From contig JAPKMP010000013.1 in NCBI GenBank assembly GCA_026645935.1, positions 82,006-146,005 on the forward strand: a DNA stretch of 64,000 nucleotides, read 5' to 3'. A program made the translations under genes and the position numbers. Positions 25,253-34,496 of the stretch are shown in pieces. How positions within the stretch are numbered: position 1 is the first letter of the stretch; each line of letters starts with the position of its first letter. This DNA comes from Candidatus Villigracilaceae bacterium (lineage in GTDB: Bacteria; Chloroflexota; Anaerolineae; Anaerolineales; Villigracilaceae). Below the pieces are notes generated by a model. That model was given only the letters and a program-made list of their open reading frames with translations. It made no database searches and was not told the origin of the DNA.

Positions 25253-26290
25253 ATGAAAACAACTCGAACGAACAAAAAGCGTGTCTTCCATTTCTGGCTG
25301 GGAAGAATATTCCTTGTCCTTCTGGCATTGATCGTTTTGTTTGTCAGCGCAGCGCTGGCTGCCGGCGCAAAGAACAAACGTGATTTTGCCAAGAATTATC
25401 CGCCCATTGGGCAGATGGTGGATGTGGGCGGCTATCGTTTGCACTTGTATTGCACAGGCGAATTGCAATCTGGCGAGCCGACCGTGATCGTGGAAGCAGG
25501 CTCAGGCAGCGTGGGTCTGATGTGGACATTGGTGCAGGATGAAGTAGCGAAGTCTGCCCGCATTTGTACTTATGATCGCGCCGGGCTTGGCTGGAGTGAA
25601 TCCAGCCCCAAGCCACGCACTGCGGAAGTGATCACGGATGAATTGCATACCTTGCTGATCAATGCCGGAATCGAAGCTCCATACATTCTCGTTGGTCATT
25701 CGCTGGGTGGAATTTTCGTCCGCGAGTATCAGTACAAATATCCAGATGATGTCGCTGGAATCATCCTGGTCGATTCGGGAGATGGGAAACTGGCGACCTA
25801 CATGGAGGGAACGGCTTACATGCAGATGATGTACCAATTTATTGAAGCCAGCAAAACATTGACTGACACTGGACTCATCAAAGTCGTGACGGGTCTCAGT
25901 GCCTTGTTTCCATCTGAGCCGATGTATCAGACATTGCCAGCGGGAATCCCTGAAACCATTCAGGTGATGATGGTCAAAACGACCGAAGCGGGAGCCGTTG
26001 AAGTGGCTGCCTTGCCGATCATTTGGGAGGAAAACCGCGCCCATCAAACCTCCCTTGGGGATCTGCCCCTCACGGTCATTGTCCACGGGTATTGCAACAG
26101 TTGCAGCAAAAACCCCGCGGAATTGGCAAAGGAAGAGGCAGGCTGGCTGGAAATGCAGAAATATCTTGCTTCGTTATCGTCTACTAGCGAATTGATTGTC
26201 GCAAGCCCGCAGACGGGTCACGATATTCAGGTGGATGAACCCGGCCTGGTTGTAGAGGCAATTCAAAACTTGATCGAGGCGGTGCGATAA
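25253..26290 (+). CDS. Membrane-anchored alpha/beta hydrolase (paralogue 3 of 3)
   Basis: 345-residue hydrolase with a basic N-terminus (KTTRTNKKR) and an anchor at about 18-40. YPPIGQMVDVGGYRLH, YDRAGLGWSESSPKPR, GHSLGG and a presumed catalytic His in QTGHDIQVDEP match the paralogues at 2171 and 23620. An additional CNSC pair occurs near residue 281 and could form a disulphide outside the membrane. GAGGAG precedes the ATG. It is the last plus-strand gene before a structured convergent intergenic region. Confidence 0.9.
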   Translation: MKTTRTNKKRVFHFWLGRIFLVLLALIVLFVSAALAAGAKNKRDFAKNYPPIGQMVDVGGYRLHLYCTGELQSGEPTVIVEAGSGSVGLMWTLVQDEVAKSARICTYDRAGLGWSESSPKPRTAEVITDELHTLLINAGIEAPYILVGHSLGGIFVREYQYKYPDDVAGIILVDSGDGKLATYMEGTAYMQMMYQFIEASKTLTDTGLIKVVTGLSALFPSEPMYQTLPAGIPETIQVMMVKTTEAGAVEVAALPIIWEENRAHQTSLGDLPLTVIVHGYCNSCSKNPAELAKEEAGWLEMQKYLASLSSTSELIVASPQTGHDIQVDEPGLVVEAIQNLIEAVR

Positions 26291-26570
26291 TCAATCCCAT
26301 CTAAATGCATTTCAAACCTGGCAACCCATATAGGGTGATCTCGCCAATAAATCCGGTTCAGAAAACGACAACGGGGCACTCAATTTCGAGTTGCCCTGTT
26401 GCAATAAGCGCCCACTCCCCGGCTTCAGAGCAGGGGAGTAGGGCATGATCGTTTATGAGAGTGAAATCGAATACTTATAGATGAGCAATTCTCATCATAG
26501 AGATAATTATCCTTATTTTGTTGTTTCATCCCATATTTGGTTGTTACGCTGGTTATATAGTGAAGTAGGA

Positions 26571-26640
26571 AGAAATTCTTGCCTGCATACCGATATGTTC
26601 CCCGTTGTACATATCCGATTGTGGTTGTGAGATGAAAGCG
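26571..26640 (+). repeat. Three-copy intergenic element, copy A (divergent)
   Basis: GAAATTCTTGCCTGCATACC, CGATATGTTCCCCGTTG and GATTGTGGTTGTGAG align with copies B (54860) and C (63570), which read TATACCCGTATACC, AGATATGTACCCCG and, in C, GATTGCGGTTGTGAG. It has the most substitutions of the three. A stem and GGCATGATC lie upstream, as in copy B. Confidence 0.65.
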
Positions 26641-26672
26641 ATGATAATGGGCTACTTTGGAATGCTTGGCAT

Positions 26673-26714
26673 GAATATCATAACGCCTTCACAAATCAAG
26701 GCGTTATGATATTC
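26673..26714. terminator. 17-bp perfect hairpin between convergent genes
   Basis: GAATATCATAACGCCTT (26673-26689) pairs exactly with 26698-26714 around an 8-base loop. It lies 13 bases beyond the stop of the minus-strand gene at 26727, so it is probably its terminator and may work in both directions. There is no T-tract. Confidence 0.65.
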
Positions 26715-26726
26715 GAACAACTACAC

Positions 26727-27458
26727 CTATTGAATCTCAATTATGGTGTGATCATCCACATCCGGCGCGCCGTAACTGACATCCACCATGAAGGAACGAC
26801 CATCTTCCAACATACCTTCGGCTTTGAACTGGATTAAAGGCTGCGGATTCGATTGACCGGGATGCAGCAATTCTGTGTAGGTTGCCGCTTCGCCCTTCAG
26901 CAGGGAGGGTAATACCGCGAGCTCACCGATAGTCACGACACCATCTGCCAATGCCGCCTCAATCTCCGTCTGGGCGATAAACCAAACAGGCACAGCCCCC
27001 CGCCCCATCATTTCTGCAATGAGAGGGGCAGGATCGGTTTGCGGACCATTCGCCCAATACTCGATGGAGGTGGTAGTGGGCGGAGTACAGGCAAATGCTC
27101 CCGGACCGTCATTGCCCGGAAAATGGAAGAACTGGTTCAGGTTGAACTCGGCTGGGATGCAATCCGGGGAGCGATAGAAGACGATGACTGTCCATTCGCC
27201 GTTGGAGAATGTCTCATTTTCGCCAAAACGGGCATAGAAGGGAACCTCTCCATTCGCCTCAATGCGAACGGGATCTTTTGCTTCGGCAGGGACGGGCGCT
27301 TTGGTTTCAACCGCAGCCGACTCGGTTGGTTGCACTTGGGTGTTATCAGAGATGGAGGAAACGATTTCCCTCGTGTTCAATATCGCGCGCACAGTGAAAA
27401 TTCCCACAACGAGCAGGGCGACCACGGCTGCAACTTTCATTAAACGACTGGCGTTCAT
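26727..27458 (-). CDS. Membrane-anchored extracytoplasmic protein, hypothetical
   Basis: 243 residues: an N-terminal anchor (about 7-27), a low-complexity linker rich in Thr, Glu, Pro and Ala (about 38-65), and a soluble domain with two cysteines (SPDCIPAEF and AFACTPP) that could form a disulphide. No family is recognised. AAGGAG precedes the ATG at 27458. It is a monocistronic unit diverging from the large BTAD-STAND-WD40 gene and may be controlled by it. Confidence 0.7.
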   Translation of the reverse strand: MNASRLMKVAAVVALLVVGIFTVRAILNTREIVSSISDNTQVQPTESAAVETKAPVPAEAKDPVRIEANGEVPFYARFGENETFSNGEWTVIVFYRSPDCIPAEFNLNQFFHFPGNDGPGAFACTPPTTTSIEYWANGPQTDPAPLIAEMMGRGAVPVWFIAQTEIEAALADGVVTIGELAVLPSLLKGEAATYTELLHPGQSNPQPLIQFKAEGMLEDGRSFMVDVSYGAPDVDDHTIIEIQ

Positions 27459-27598
27459 TTTATTAATCTCCTTTGATTATTTTTAAGGCGTTTTGAATTT
27501 CAATCTTGTCTTGAGGGAATATAACTTACTTCATGGGCGCCTCCAAATATCGTTATTTTGAAAACCTGCTCGAAGTGTAGAACTTGTGCGTTTTTCAA

Positions 27599-27653
27599 GT
27601 GTATTCAGAGCCGTTAATTTAGCATTTATCGAGAATACACATGCTGATATAAT
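27599..27653 (+). promoter_or_regulatory. Putative promoter with dyad upstream of the BTAD-STAND-WD40 gene
   Basis: GTGTATTC (27599-27606) and GAATACAC (27633-27640) are exact inverted repeats 26 bases apart. TATAAT at 27648-27653 follows. The right half overlaps the -35/-10 spacer, so the dyad could be an operator for this gene. The -35 hexamer is poor. Confidence 0.4.
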
Positions 27654-27722
27654 GACCAAACCGACCTGATTTGACATTATTTCCTTATCATCCACCGCTT
27701 TCAAGTCAAGAAAAGATGCCGA

Positions 27723-30700
27723 GTGCTTGAAGTCAGACTGTTAGGGCAATTTACAATTAAGTTGGATGGGGTTCCCATTCAAATAAATTCGCGTCCAGCG
27801 CAATCCCTTCTTGCGTATTTGCTTATAAACGCAGGCAGAGCAGTTCGGCGTGAGAAACTGGCGGGTTTGTTTTGGCCCGATGCCTCTGATGAAAATGCGC
27901 GGAATAATCTCCGCCAGGCTTTGTGGCGGGTCCGGAAAAGCCTGGATGCTGATGGGACCTATGATCCATCCCTGCTTTTGGTGGATGACATTACGGTTTC
28001 GGTCAACGCCTCTTCCGAATATCGCCTGGATGTAATCGAACTGGAAACACAGATACATGAAGATACGCCGCTTCCCCGGTTGATCGAGATCGTCTCCTTG
28101 TATGAGGGCGAATTGTTGCCGGGGTTTTATGATGATTGGGTGGTTCTCGAACGTGAGAGATTGGGGGCAATATTTGAAGCGCGGATGGGGGCGCTGATAA
28201 ACCGCCTGATGGAACTGCAATACTGGTCGGAAACGGTCGAATGGAGCGAGCGATGGATCTCACTGGGCGGTGTGCCCGAGCCTGCCTACCGCGGATTGAT
28301 GCTGGCGCACGCAGTTCAAGGTGATCTGAGCAAAATGGCGGCGGCGTATCATCGTTGTGAAGAAGCGATGCAGAACGAGTTGGGACTAGCGCCTTCCGAC
28401 ACCACTCAATCCCTTTATGAACAATTAAAGGCAGGAGGAGTGGCAAATAGCAATTTGATGAAGCGCGAAACAATTCAAAACGCTTCGCCATTCACAGACG
28501 AGAACCCAGCGCCCGGCGCACCGCCTTATATGGGTTTACAGCACTACAATGAAACCGATGCTGATTATTTCTTTGGTCGGGAGCCATTGATCAATTTGAT
28601 TTACAGCCGCCTAACCGGGGGATATCCCTTCATTGCGGTTGTAGGCGCCTCTGGAAGCGGGAAATCATCTCTCGTCCGCGCAGGTTTGATCCCGACCCTT
28701 AATTCGCAGGGATTCAAGAAAAAACACACCGATACTCAAGTTGATGATGGGCATGTTTGGAAAATCGTCCTCGTTAACCCAACCATGCACCCGCTTGAAG
28801 CGCTGTTAATGGGACTAAATCAACATCTGCAAACGGAGATTCGATCCGCCGATCTCAGGAAGGATGTCCATTATCTTCGCAGGCATTTGTCCGGGATGAG
28901 GCAGGACGGGGAAAAGATGCCTTCCCAGAGCTCAGATAGACAGGGCGTTTCCAAGCTTTTAATCGTCATTGATCAATTTGAGGAACTCTTTACGTTATGT
29001 GCCGATGAACCTGAACGACGGGCATTCATTGACGTGTTAATGTCCATTGCTGATGCGGAGTTTGAAGAACATGTCCATGTGCTCATCACTTTGCGGGCGG
29101 ATTTCTACTCGCACTGCGGACAGTATCCGAACCTTCGGGAGGCATTGACCCGCGCCCAGATATACATTGGACCAATGAGTGCGGAGGAGGTTCGCCGGGT
29201 GATCGAAGAGCCGGCGCGTCATGGCGGATGGGATTTCGAGCACGGTCTGGTGGAGTTGATCCTGCGCGATGTGAACCGGGAGCCCGGCATGTTACCCCTG
29301 CTTTCACATGCCTTGTTGGAAACCTGGTGCAGACGGCAGGGACGAACACTTACTCTGCAGGGATATGTTAAGTCCGGAGGCGTACGCGGCGCAATTGCGA
29401 GGACAGCAGAGACCGTCTTCAATCTCCAACTTTCATCCGAACAACAGCAGATCGCCAAAAACATCTTTTTGAGGCTTACTAATTTAGGAGAAGGAGTCGA
29501 GGGAACCCGCAGGCGCGTGATGTTGGCGGAGCTCATTCCCGCCGCGCGGGATGCGTCCGCCGTTCAATCGGTTTTGAACATACTGTCAGATGCCCGCCTG
29601 ATCACCATTGGCGAAGATTCAGCGGAAGTCGCGCATGAGGCGTTGATCACGGAATGGCCCACGCTCCACAACTGGCTGGTCGAAGATCGGGAAGGTCTCA
29701 GGCTGCATCGTCATCTCACCGAAGCCGCGCAGGCATGGTTGGAGTCGGATCGTGATCCCAGTGAACTTTATCAAAGAACCAGGTTGGGTCAGGCAGTCGA
29801 ATGGAGTGAAACGTACGCATCAGACCTGAGCTTATTGGAGCAGGAATTCCTAACCGCTTCAAGGGAACAAGCCGAACAAGTGGAGTCCGAGCGAAAGGCT
29901 CAACAGGAGCGCGAATTGCGCGCCGCCCGGGAATTGGCGAAAGCCCAGCAGGAACGAGCGGAAACTGAAAAGCAACTGTCTGAAAGTCAGACCCATGCCT
30001 TGGCGCAATTACGACGGCGCGCCATCTACCTCACGGCTGCGCTATTCTTTGCGCTTGGCATGGCGGGCATCGCCTTGTTTCTGGGGGAGCGGGTGCGGCA
30101 GGTTGCGCTGACAGCACAAGCCAATGCTGAACGGGCGGAGGACGAACGCCGAATTGCCTTTTCGCGTGAACTAGCCGCCGCATCTGTCTCGAACTTGGGC
30201 TTGGATCCGGAACTCAGCATTTTACTCGCCCTGGCTGCTGTATCCGAGGCGCAATCGGCTGGTTTGCCTGTCCCGCGTGAGGCGGAAGAGGCGTTGCATG
30301 GATCTGTCCTGGCGTCGCGATTACGGATGACCCTGCCGGGAGGTTATGGGGTGGATTTTGATCCGAGAGGATCCTTAATCGCATCCAGTGGAGCGAACAG
30401 TTCTGTGGTCATCCGGGAATTTCCATCCGGGCAAGAGAGGCTTGTTTTACAGGGGCTTTCCGGCGATCTTTACGGTGTGGGGGTAAGTTTCAGCCCTGAT
30501 GGTAGAAGGGTACTCACCGCCAGTGCGGACGGGACAGCCAAAGTTTGGGACATCCCCATGGGGAATGAGTTGTTAACACTACAGGGGCATACCGCATCGG
30601 TCAATGCCGGGATATTCAGCACGGATGGAATACATATTGCAACAACATCCGGTGATGGAACGGTGCGGGTTTGGGACTCGAAAACGGGGGATGAACTGCT

Positions 30701-32192
30701 CATGTTGACGCTTCCCGCTCCTTCAGGCATTGCCTTTGACTCCAAAGGAGAATATCTTGCAATTGCCAATGATCTCGAATCCAATGGCTCAGTGACGATT
30801 TGGGACATCACATCCGGAGAAAACACACTGACATTGCCTGGTCATCCTCGTGGTTCGCTGGCTGTGGTTTATAGCAGGGATGGAATGCATATCATTACTG
30901 CCGGACGGGATGCGAAGATTCGAGTATGGAATCTGGAAGACGGGGAGGAAACAACTGTATTGAATGAAACCATCCCAATCTATTCGCTGGCTGTGAGCCC
31001 GAATGGCAGGCAAATTGCGGCGGGCGGCATTGATGGAACTGTCAAAGTTTGGGATTTGGAAACTGCTCGTTTGCTGTTCGAGCTCACCGGGCACACCGAT
31101 GTGGTAAGTTCTCTGGCGTTCAGCCCCGATGCAAAGTATCTGGCATCCAGCAGCGTGGATGGTTCCAGCAGAGTATGGGATGTGTCGGCAAATGGAATGA
31201 CCGAATGGTTGACTCTTTCAGGACACACAGAGGTGGTTTACAGCCTGAACTATAACCCCGATGGTCGAAAAATTGCCACTTCCAGTTGGGACGAAACCGC
31301 TGTCATCTGGGATGCATTTACCGGGAATAGATTGTTTGCCTTTCAAGATTTTACAGCGGAGGTGGGGCGCATCACATTCAATGATGATGGATCGAGGATC
31401 GCTACAGCGGATTACGGCGGGGTATTAAAACTTTGGGAGGCTGATACAGGTAAATTGGTTTTTTCTGTTCCAGCGCATAGTCCGGGCGATATTGACGCCA
31501 TGTTCAGCCCGGATGGAAACTTTATCGCCACGGGCGGCGCAGATGGAACGGCAAAATTGTGGGATGTTAATACGGGTGAAATGATTCGAATGTTTGCAGG
31601 TCATACCGATGTCATTCATCGTATTTCATTCAACCCTGATGGAAGCCTGTTGGCTACAGCAAGCTGGGACGATACGGCGAAAATCTGGAAGGTATCCTCG
31701 GGCGAAATGCTTCATACATTTTCCGCAGGAGGCGGGGATGTAAAAAGTGTTGCATTCAGCCCTGATGGACAACGCCTGACGACGGCACATGAAGATGGGA
31801 TTGCCAGAATATGGGATGTTTCAATGGTTGGAACGGAACCGCAAAACGAAGTGCGGATTGTGCAAACGTTGGTAGGGCACAACTCCACGGTTTGGGATGC
31901 TACCTTTAGCCCAGATGGTAAACGTCTGGGAACCATCAGTTTTGATGGTACTGCAAGGCTTTGGGACGCGGAATCTGGGAGTGAGTTACTGGCATGGTCG
32001 GGCAATAATAATGGTCCAGACTTGGAATTCAGTCCGGATGGAAGACATCTGGCAGTCACCAGCGGCGATGGAAACGTGAGGGTGTTAATCCTCTCGCTCG
32101 AAGAATTAATAAGCGTGGCAAAATCCCGGCTGACTCGATCCTTTACTCTGGCAGAGTGCCAAAAATACCTGCATCGCGATTCCTGTCCGTAA
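27723..32192 (+). CDS. BTAD/SARP - STAND ATPase - TM - WD40 regulator
   Basis: 1489 residues starting at GTG. The N-terminus (1-240) is a SARP-like DNA-binding domain with a bacterial transcriptional activator (BTAD) domain (LLGQFTIKLDGVPIQI, then the FWPDASDENARNNLRQALWR segment). An nSTAND1-type ATPase follows, opening at PYMGLQHYNETDADYFFGRE, with P-loop GASGSGKSS at 308-316 and Walker B LLIVIDQFEELF. A charged coiled coil (about 715-760) precedes one predicted membrane helix (767-790). The rest is a WD40 region with about 14 blades, enough for two seven-bladed propellers, closing with a conserved ECQKYLH and a terminal CP. DNA-binding and membrane segments in one chain suggest membrane-tethered transcription control. 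The ligand is unknown. Confidence 0.9.
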   Translation: MLEVRLLGQFTIKLDGVPIQINSRPAQSLLAYLLINAGRAVRREKLAGLFWPDASDENARNNLRQALWRVRKSLDADGTYDPSLLLVDDITVSVNASSEYRLDVIELETQIHEDTPLPRLIEIVSLYEGELLPGFYDDWVVLERERLGAIFEARMGALINRLMELQYWSETVEWSERWISLGGVPEPAYRGLMLAHAVQGDLSKMAAAYHRCEEAMQNELGLAPSDTTQSLYEQLKAGGVANSNLMKRETIQNASPFTDENPAPGAPPYMGLQHYNETDADYFFGREPLINLIYSRLTGGYPFIAVVGASGSGKSSLVRAGLIPTLNSQGFKKKHTDTQVDDGHVWKIVLVNPTMHPLEALLMGLNQHLQTEIRSADLRKDVHYLRRHLSGMRQDGEKMPSQSSDRQGVSKLLIVIDQFEELFTLCADEPERRAFIDVLMSIADAEFEEHVHVLITLRADFYSHCGQYPNLREALTRAQIYIGPMSAEEVRRVIEEPARHGGWDFEHGLVELILRDVNREPGMLPLLSHALLETWCRRQGRTLTLQGYVKSGGVRGAIARTAETVFNLQLSSEQQQIAKNIFLRLTNLGEGVEGTRRRVMLAELIPAARDASAVQSVLNILSDARLITIGEDSAEVAHEALITEWPTLHNWLVEDREGLRLHRHLTEAAQAWLESDRDPSELYQRTRLGQAVEWSETYASDLSLLEQEFLTASREQAEQVESERKAQQERELRAARELAKAQQERAETEKQLSESQTHALAQLRRRAIYLTAALFFALGMAGIALFLGERVRQVALTAQANAERAEDERRIAFSRELAAASVSNLGLDPELSILLALAAVSEAQSAGLPVPREAEEALHGSVLASRLRMTLPGGYGVDFDPRGSLIASSGANSSVVIREFPSGQERLVLQGLSGDLYGVGVSFSPDGRRVLTASADGTAKVWDIPMGNELLTLQGHTASVNAGIFSTDGIHIATTSGDGTVRVWDSKTGDELLMLTLPAPSGIAFDSKGEYLAIANDLESNGSVTIWDITSGENTLTLPGHPRGSLAVVYSRDGMHIITAGRDAKIRVWNLEDGEETTVLNETIPIYSLAVSPNGRQIAAGGIDGTVKVWDLETARLLFELTGHTDVVSSLAFSPDAKYLASSSVDGSSRVWDVSANGMTEWLTLSGHTEVVYSLNYNPDGRKIATSSWDETAVIWDAFTGNRLFAFQDFTAEVGRITFNDDGSRIATADYGGVLKLWEADTGKLVFSVPAHSPGDIDAMFSPDGNFIATGGADGTAKLWDVNTGEMIRMFAGHTDVIHRISFNPDGSLLATASWDDTAKIWKVSSGEMLHTFSAGGGDVKSVAFSPDGQRLTTAHEDGIARIWDVSMVGTEPQNEVRIVQTLVGHNSTVWDATFSPDGKRLGTISFDGTARLWDAESGSELLAWSGNNNGPDLEFSPDGRHLAVTSGDGNVRVLILSLEELISVAKSRLTRSFTLAECQKYLHRDSCP

Positions 32193-33109
32193 GAAGCTGT
32201 GATGAGTGCCTGGTCGGGAATTCATTGGGGTGTTTACGATAGAGGTGTTGTCATCGGTCCATGACCACCACTACTACCCAAACGAGTCACAATATCGCCT
32301 TCGCCATATTGTCATAATTGAATACGATATACGACCATGGTTAGGCTGGTTTTACCCATCGACAAGAAAAATTACTGCAAACAACTGCGCTACTTTTACA
32401 AAGGTAGCGTAGATTTATCGACTGCCGGTACATTATGTGAGGCGCTGGATGCTGTTTGCAGTGATCCTACTCTATCACTTCAAAACCCGCGTTCCTATGG
32501 GCAGATCCTGCGGTTTCGACCAGTTGACCAGATAATCGGTATCCCGTTCACCATTGATGGTATAGGTATTGTTCTTGCCGCGTCGACAGGCTAACCACCC
32601 AAGAAGGTGGCGAGTGGACGACAGTCGCATCCGAAAGGATGACAATGATGCAATCACCGAGTTCGAGGATGGATAACCATGCACGTTGAAAGTCTGCCAG
32701 GCAAAGCTCCTCAGGCTCGGTTTGGACAGAGGAGCGAAAATACATCCCCGGCTCGGTACTGCCCCGATTGGGCGATGCTTTCCCGCTTGTCATACAGGGC
32801 GCTGGCACGGATGATATCCTCCAGTATCCGGTCAGCCCTTTGAGCCAGGCTGACGGCGTAGTTTTTGATGGTAGCAAGCCATCAAGTTTGAATATCGTAT
32901 ACAGAAGACCCCATGGCGCAAAGCGCCAGGGGAAACGTGGATGGTATGGATTACACCCGAGGGGTAAACGTAACGTTTATTAATTCATTGAATTTTATGG
33001 TTTTTGATAACGAGAGAATCAGGACTTTTTTCAGTTACATTTGCAGGAAAAAAGGGATATATATTAAGATGAATTATCGGATGAATAGCAAAAAATAGAA
33101 AGGATCGGT
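32193..33109. other. Gene-poor 917-bp region, probable decayed sequence
   Basis: No convincing gene. On the minus strand a protein-like reading (YAVSLAQRADRILEDIIRA) runs from about 32870 to 32730 and is then broken by stops; a second frame continues to 32475. This looks like a decayed coding sequence that I cannot assign. A CTGCGCTAC/GTAGCGTAG stem lies near 32385-32412, TGGCGCAAAGCGCCA near 32914, and an operator-like TAAACGTAACGTTTA at 32965-32979 upstream of the oxidoreductase operon. Confidence 0.5.
32965..32979. promoter_or_regulatory. TAAACGT-A-ACGTTTA palindrome upstream of kor operon
   Basis: Two 7-base arms around one base, 130 bases before the first gene of the oxidoreductase operon. 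The size and symmetry suit a dimeric regulator site. No regulator gene adjoins it, so the assignment is inference. Confidence 0.4.
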
Positions 33110-33364
33110 ATGACCGAACTTGTCCCTGCTGAAAACCAAGCTGCTGAAAAGCCCCGCCGAAGAGGGCCGCGTGGCGAGGTCAAGATTTTTGCAACTTGGT
33201 GTAAGGGTTGCAATATTTGTGTTGTGCTCTGTCCGACCCAGGTTTTGGCAATGCACCCCAGCGGAAACCATCCCATTGTGGTCGAACCTGAAAACTGCAC
33301 CGCCTGCCATTTCTGTGACACCCACTGTCCCGATCTGGCGATTGTGGTCAAAAAGATGGGTTAG
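33110..33364 (+). CDS. korD: 2-oxoacid:ferredoxin oxidoreductase, delta subunit (2[4Fe-4S] ferredoxin)
   Basis: 84-residue ferredoxin-like subunit. After a basic, proline-containing N-terminus it has two [4Fe-4S] motifs, WCKGCNICVVLCP and NCTACHFCDTHCP. It passes electrons from the catalytic TPP subunit to external ferredoxin. It opens a four-gene operon with the alpha, beta and gamma subunits, in the order D-A-B-G that is usual for Kor and Vor enzymes. AGAAAGGA precedes the ATG. The gene symbol follows the family and assumes that 2-oxoglutarate is the substrate. Confidence 0.9.
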   Translation: MTELVPAENQAAEKPRRRGPRGEVKIFATWCKGCNICVVLCPTQVLAMHPSGNHPIVVEPENCTACHFCDTHCPDLAIVVKKMG

Positions 33365-33381
33365 AGTATGAGGAGGCTGCT

Positions 33382-34494
33382 TTGACAATTCAACTGATGC
33401 AAGGCAACGAGGCGATTGCCATGGGTGCGATTGCCGCCGGTTGCCGATTCTATGCAGGATACCCCATCACCCCTTCCACAGAGGTTGCGGAGGTCATGTC
33501 ACGCGTACTCCCCAAGGTGGGCGGAAAATTCATTCAAATGGAAGACGAAATCGCCAGCATGGCTGCCATCATCGGCGGGCGTGTCGGCGGACTCAAATCC
33601 ATGACCGCCACCAGCGGACCGGGCTTCTCGCTCATGCAGGAAAACATCGGCTACGCGGCAATGGCGGAAATCCCCTGTGTTGTAGTCAACGTCCAACGTC
33701 TTGGACCTTCCACCGGTCAGCCTACAGCGGCGTCACAAGGCGATGTGATGCAGGCACGTTGGGGCACGCACGGCGACCATCAGATCATTGTCCTTTGTCC
33801 CATCTCGGTGGCGCAATCCTTCGACCTGACGGTGAAGGCGTTCAACCTTTCGGAGAAATATCGCACCCCCGTAATTTTGCTCACCGATGAAATCATCGGT
33901 CACATGCGCGAGCCAATCGAACTGCCCGATTTCGACATAGTGGAAAAGTTCGAACGCCTCGTAACCGACACCCCCGACAACTACAAAGCCTACCGCAACG
34001 ACCGCGGCGATGTGCCGGCGTTGGCAGGTTTTGGGCTTGGCTACCGCTACCACATCACCGGCTTGTTCCACGATGAGGTCGGATTCCCGACCCAGCGGCT
34101 CGATGAAATTGACCCCTGGCTGGAGCGCGTCAGCCGCAAGATTGAAACTGCCGACGACATTCTGCTCTACCAGACCGATTACGAAGCCGGGGCGCGAACC
34201 GCCATTTTGAGTTATGGTGCATCGGCGCGTACTGCCCGCCACGCCACGAAACAGATGCGCGCCAAAGGCGAAAAGGTCAGCCTGTTTACCACGCAAACGC
34301 TGTGGCCCTTCCCCGAAAAGGCAGTGGAAGAACTGGCGGATTCGGTGGATAAAATCGTCGTTCCTGAAATGAATTTGGGACAACTGGCGCTGGAGGTGGA
34401 GCGTGTTGTCGGGCGGAAGAAGGTCGTGCGCGTCAACCGCGCCAACGGTGATATGATCACCCCCAATATGGTTTTGGAAGCAGCGGAGGCTTAG
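33382..34494 (+). CDS. korA: 2-oxoacid:ferredoxin oxidoreductase, alpha subunit
   Basis: 370 residues starting at TTG 33382, with GGAGG ideally placed seven bases upstream; no nearby ATG fits. The N-terminal pyrimidine-binding-type domain has QGNEAIAMGAIAAGCRF, YAGYPITPSTEVAEVM, EDEIASMAAIIGG and TATSGPGFSLMQE. LLTDEIIGHMREPIELP and a C-terminal transketolase-type domain (FTTQTLWPFPEKAVEELA) are typical of KorA. The enzyme oxidatively decarboxylates a 2-oxoacid to its acyl-CoA, or runs in reverse for CO2 fixation. The exact oxoacid cannot be fixed from sequence. Confidence 0.93.
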   Translation: MTIQLMQGNEAIAMGAIAAGCRFYAGYPITPSTEVAEVMSRVLPKVGGKFIQMEDEIASMAAIIGGRVGGLKSMTATSGPGFSLMQENIGYAAMAEIPCVVVNVQRLGPSTGQPTAASQGDVMQARWGTHGDHQIIVLCPISVAQSFDLTVKAFNLSEKYRTPVILLTDEIIGHMREPIELPDFDIVEKFERLVTDTPDNYKAYRNDRGDVPALAGFGLGYRYHITGLFHDEVGFPTQRLDEIDPWLERVSRKIETADDILLYQTDYEAGARTAILSYGASARTARHATKQMRAKGEKVSLFTTQTLWPFPEKAVEELADSVDKIVVPEMNLGQLALEVERVVGRKKVVRVNRANGDMITPNMVLEAAEA

Positions 34495-34496
34495 AC

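Larger units (their letters stand above)
26291..26726. other. Structured convergent intergenic region
   Basis: 436 bases without a gene between convergent transcription units. It holds an imperfect hairpin (CAACGGGGCACTC near 26368 with GAGTTGCCCTGTTG), a CACTCCCC/GGGGAGT stem at 26413-26440 followed by GGCATGATC, copy A of a three-copy conserved element at 26571-26640, and a perfect 17-bp hairpin at 26673-26714. Confidence 0.6.

Noticed and set aside
32337..32594. Plus-strand frame of 85 residues in the gene desert
   Set aside because: It has no ribosome site or family resemblance and overlaps better-looking decayed minus-strand readings.
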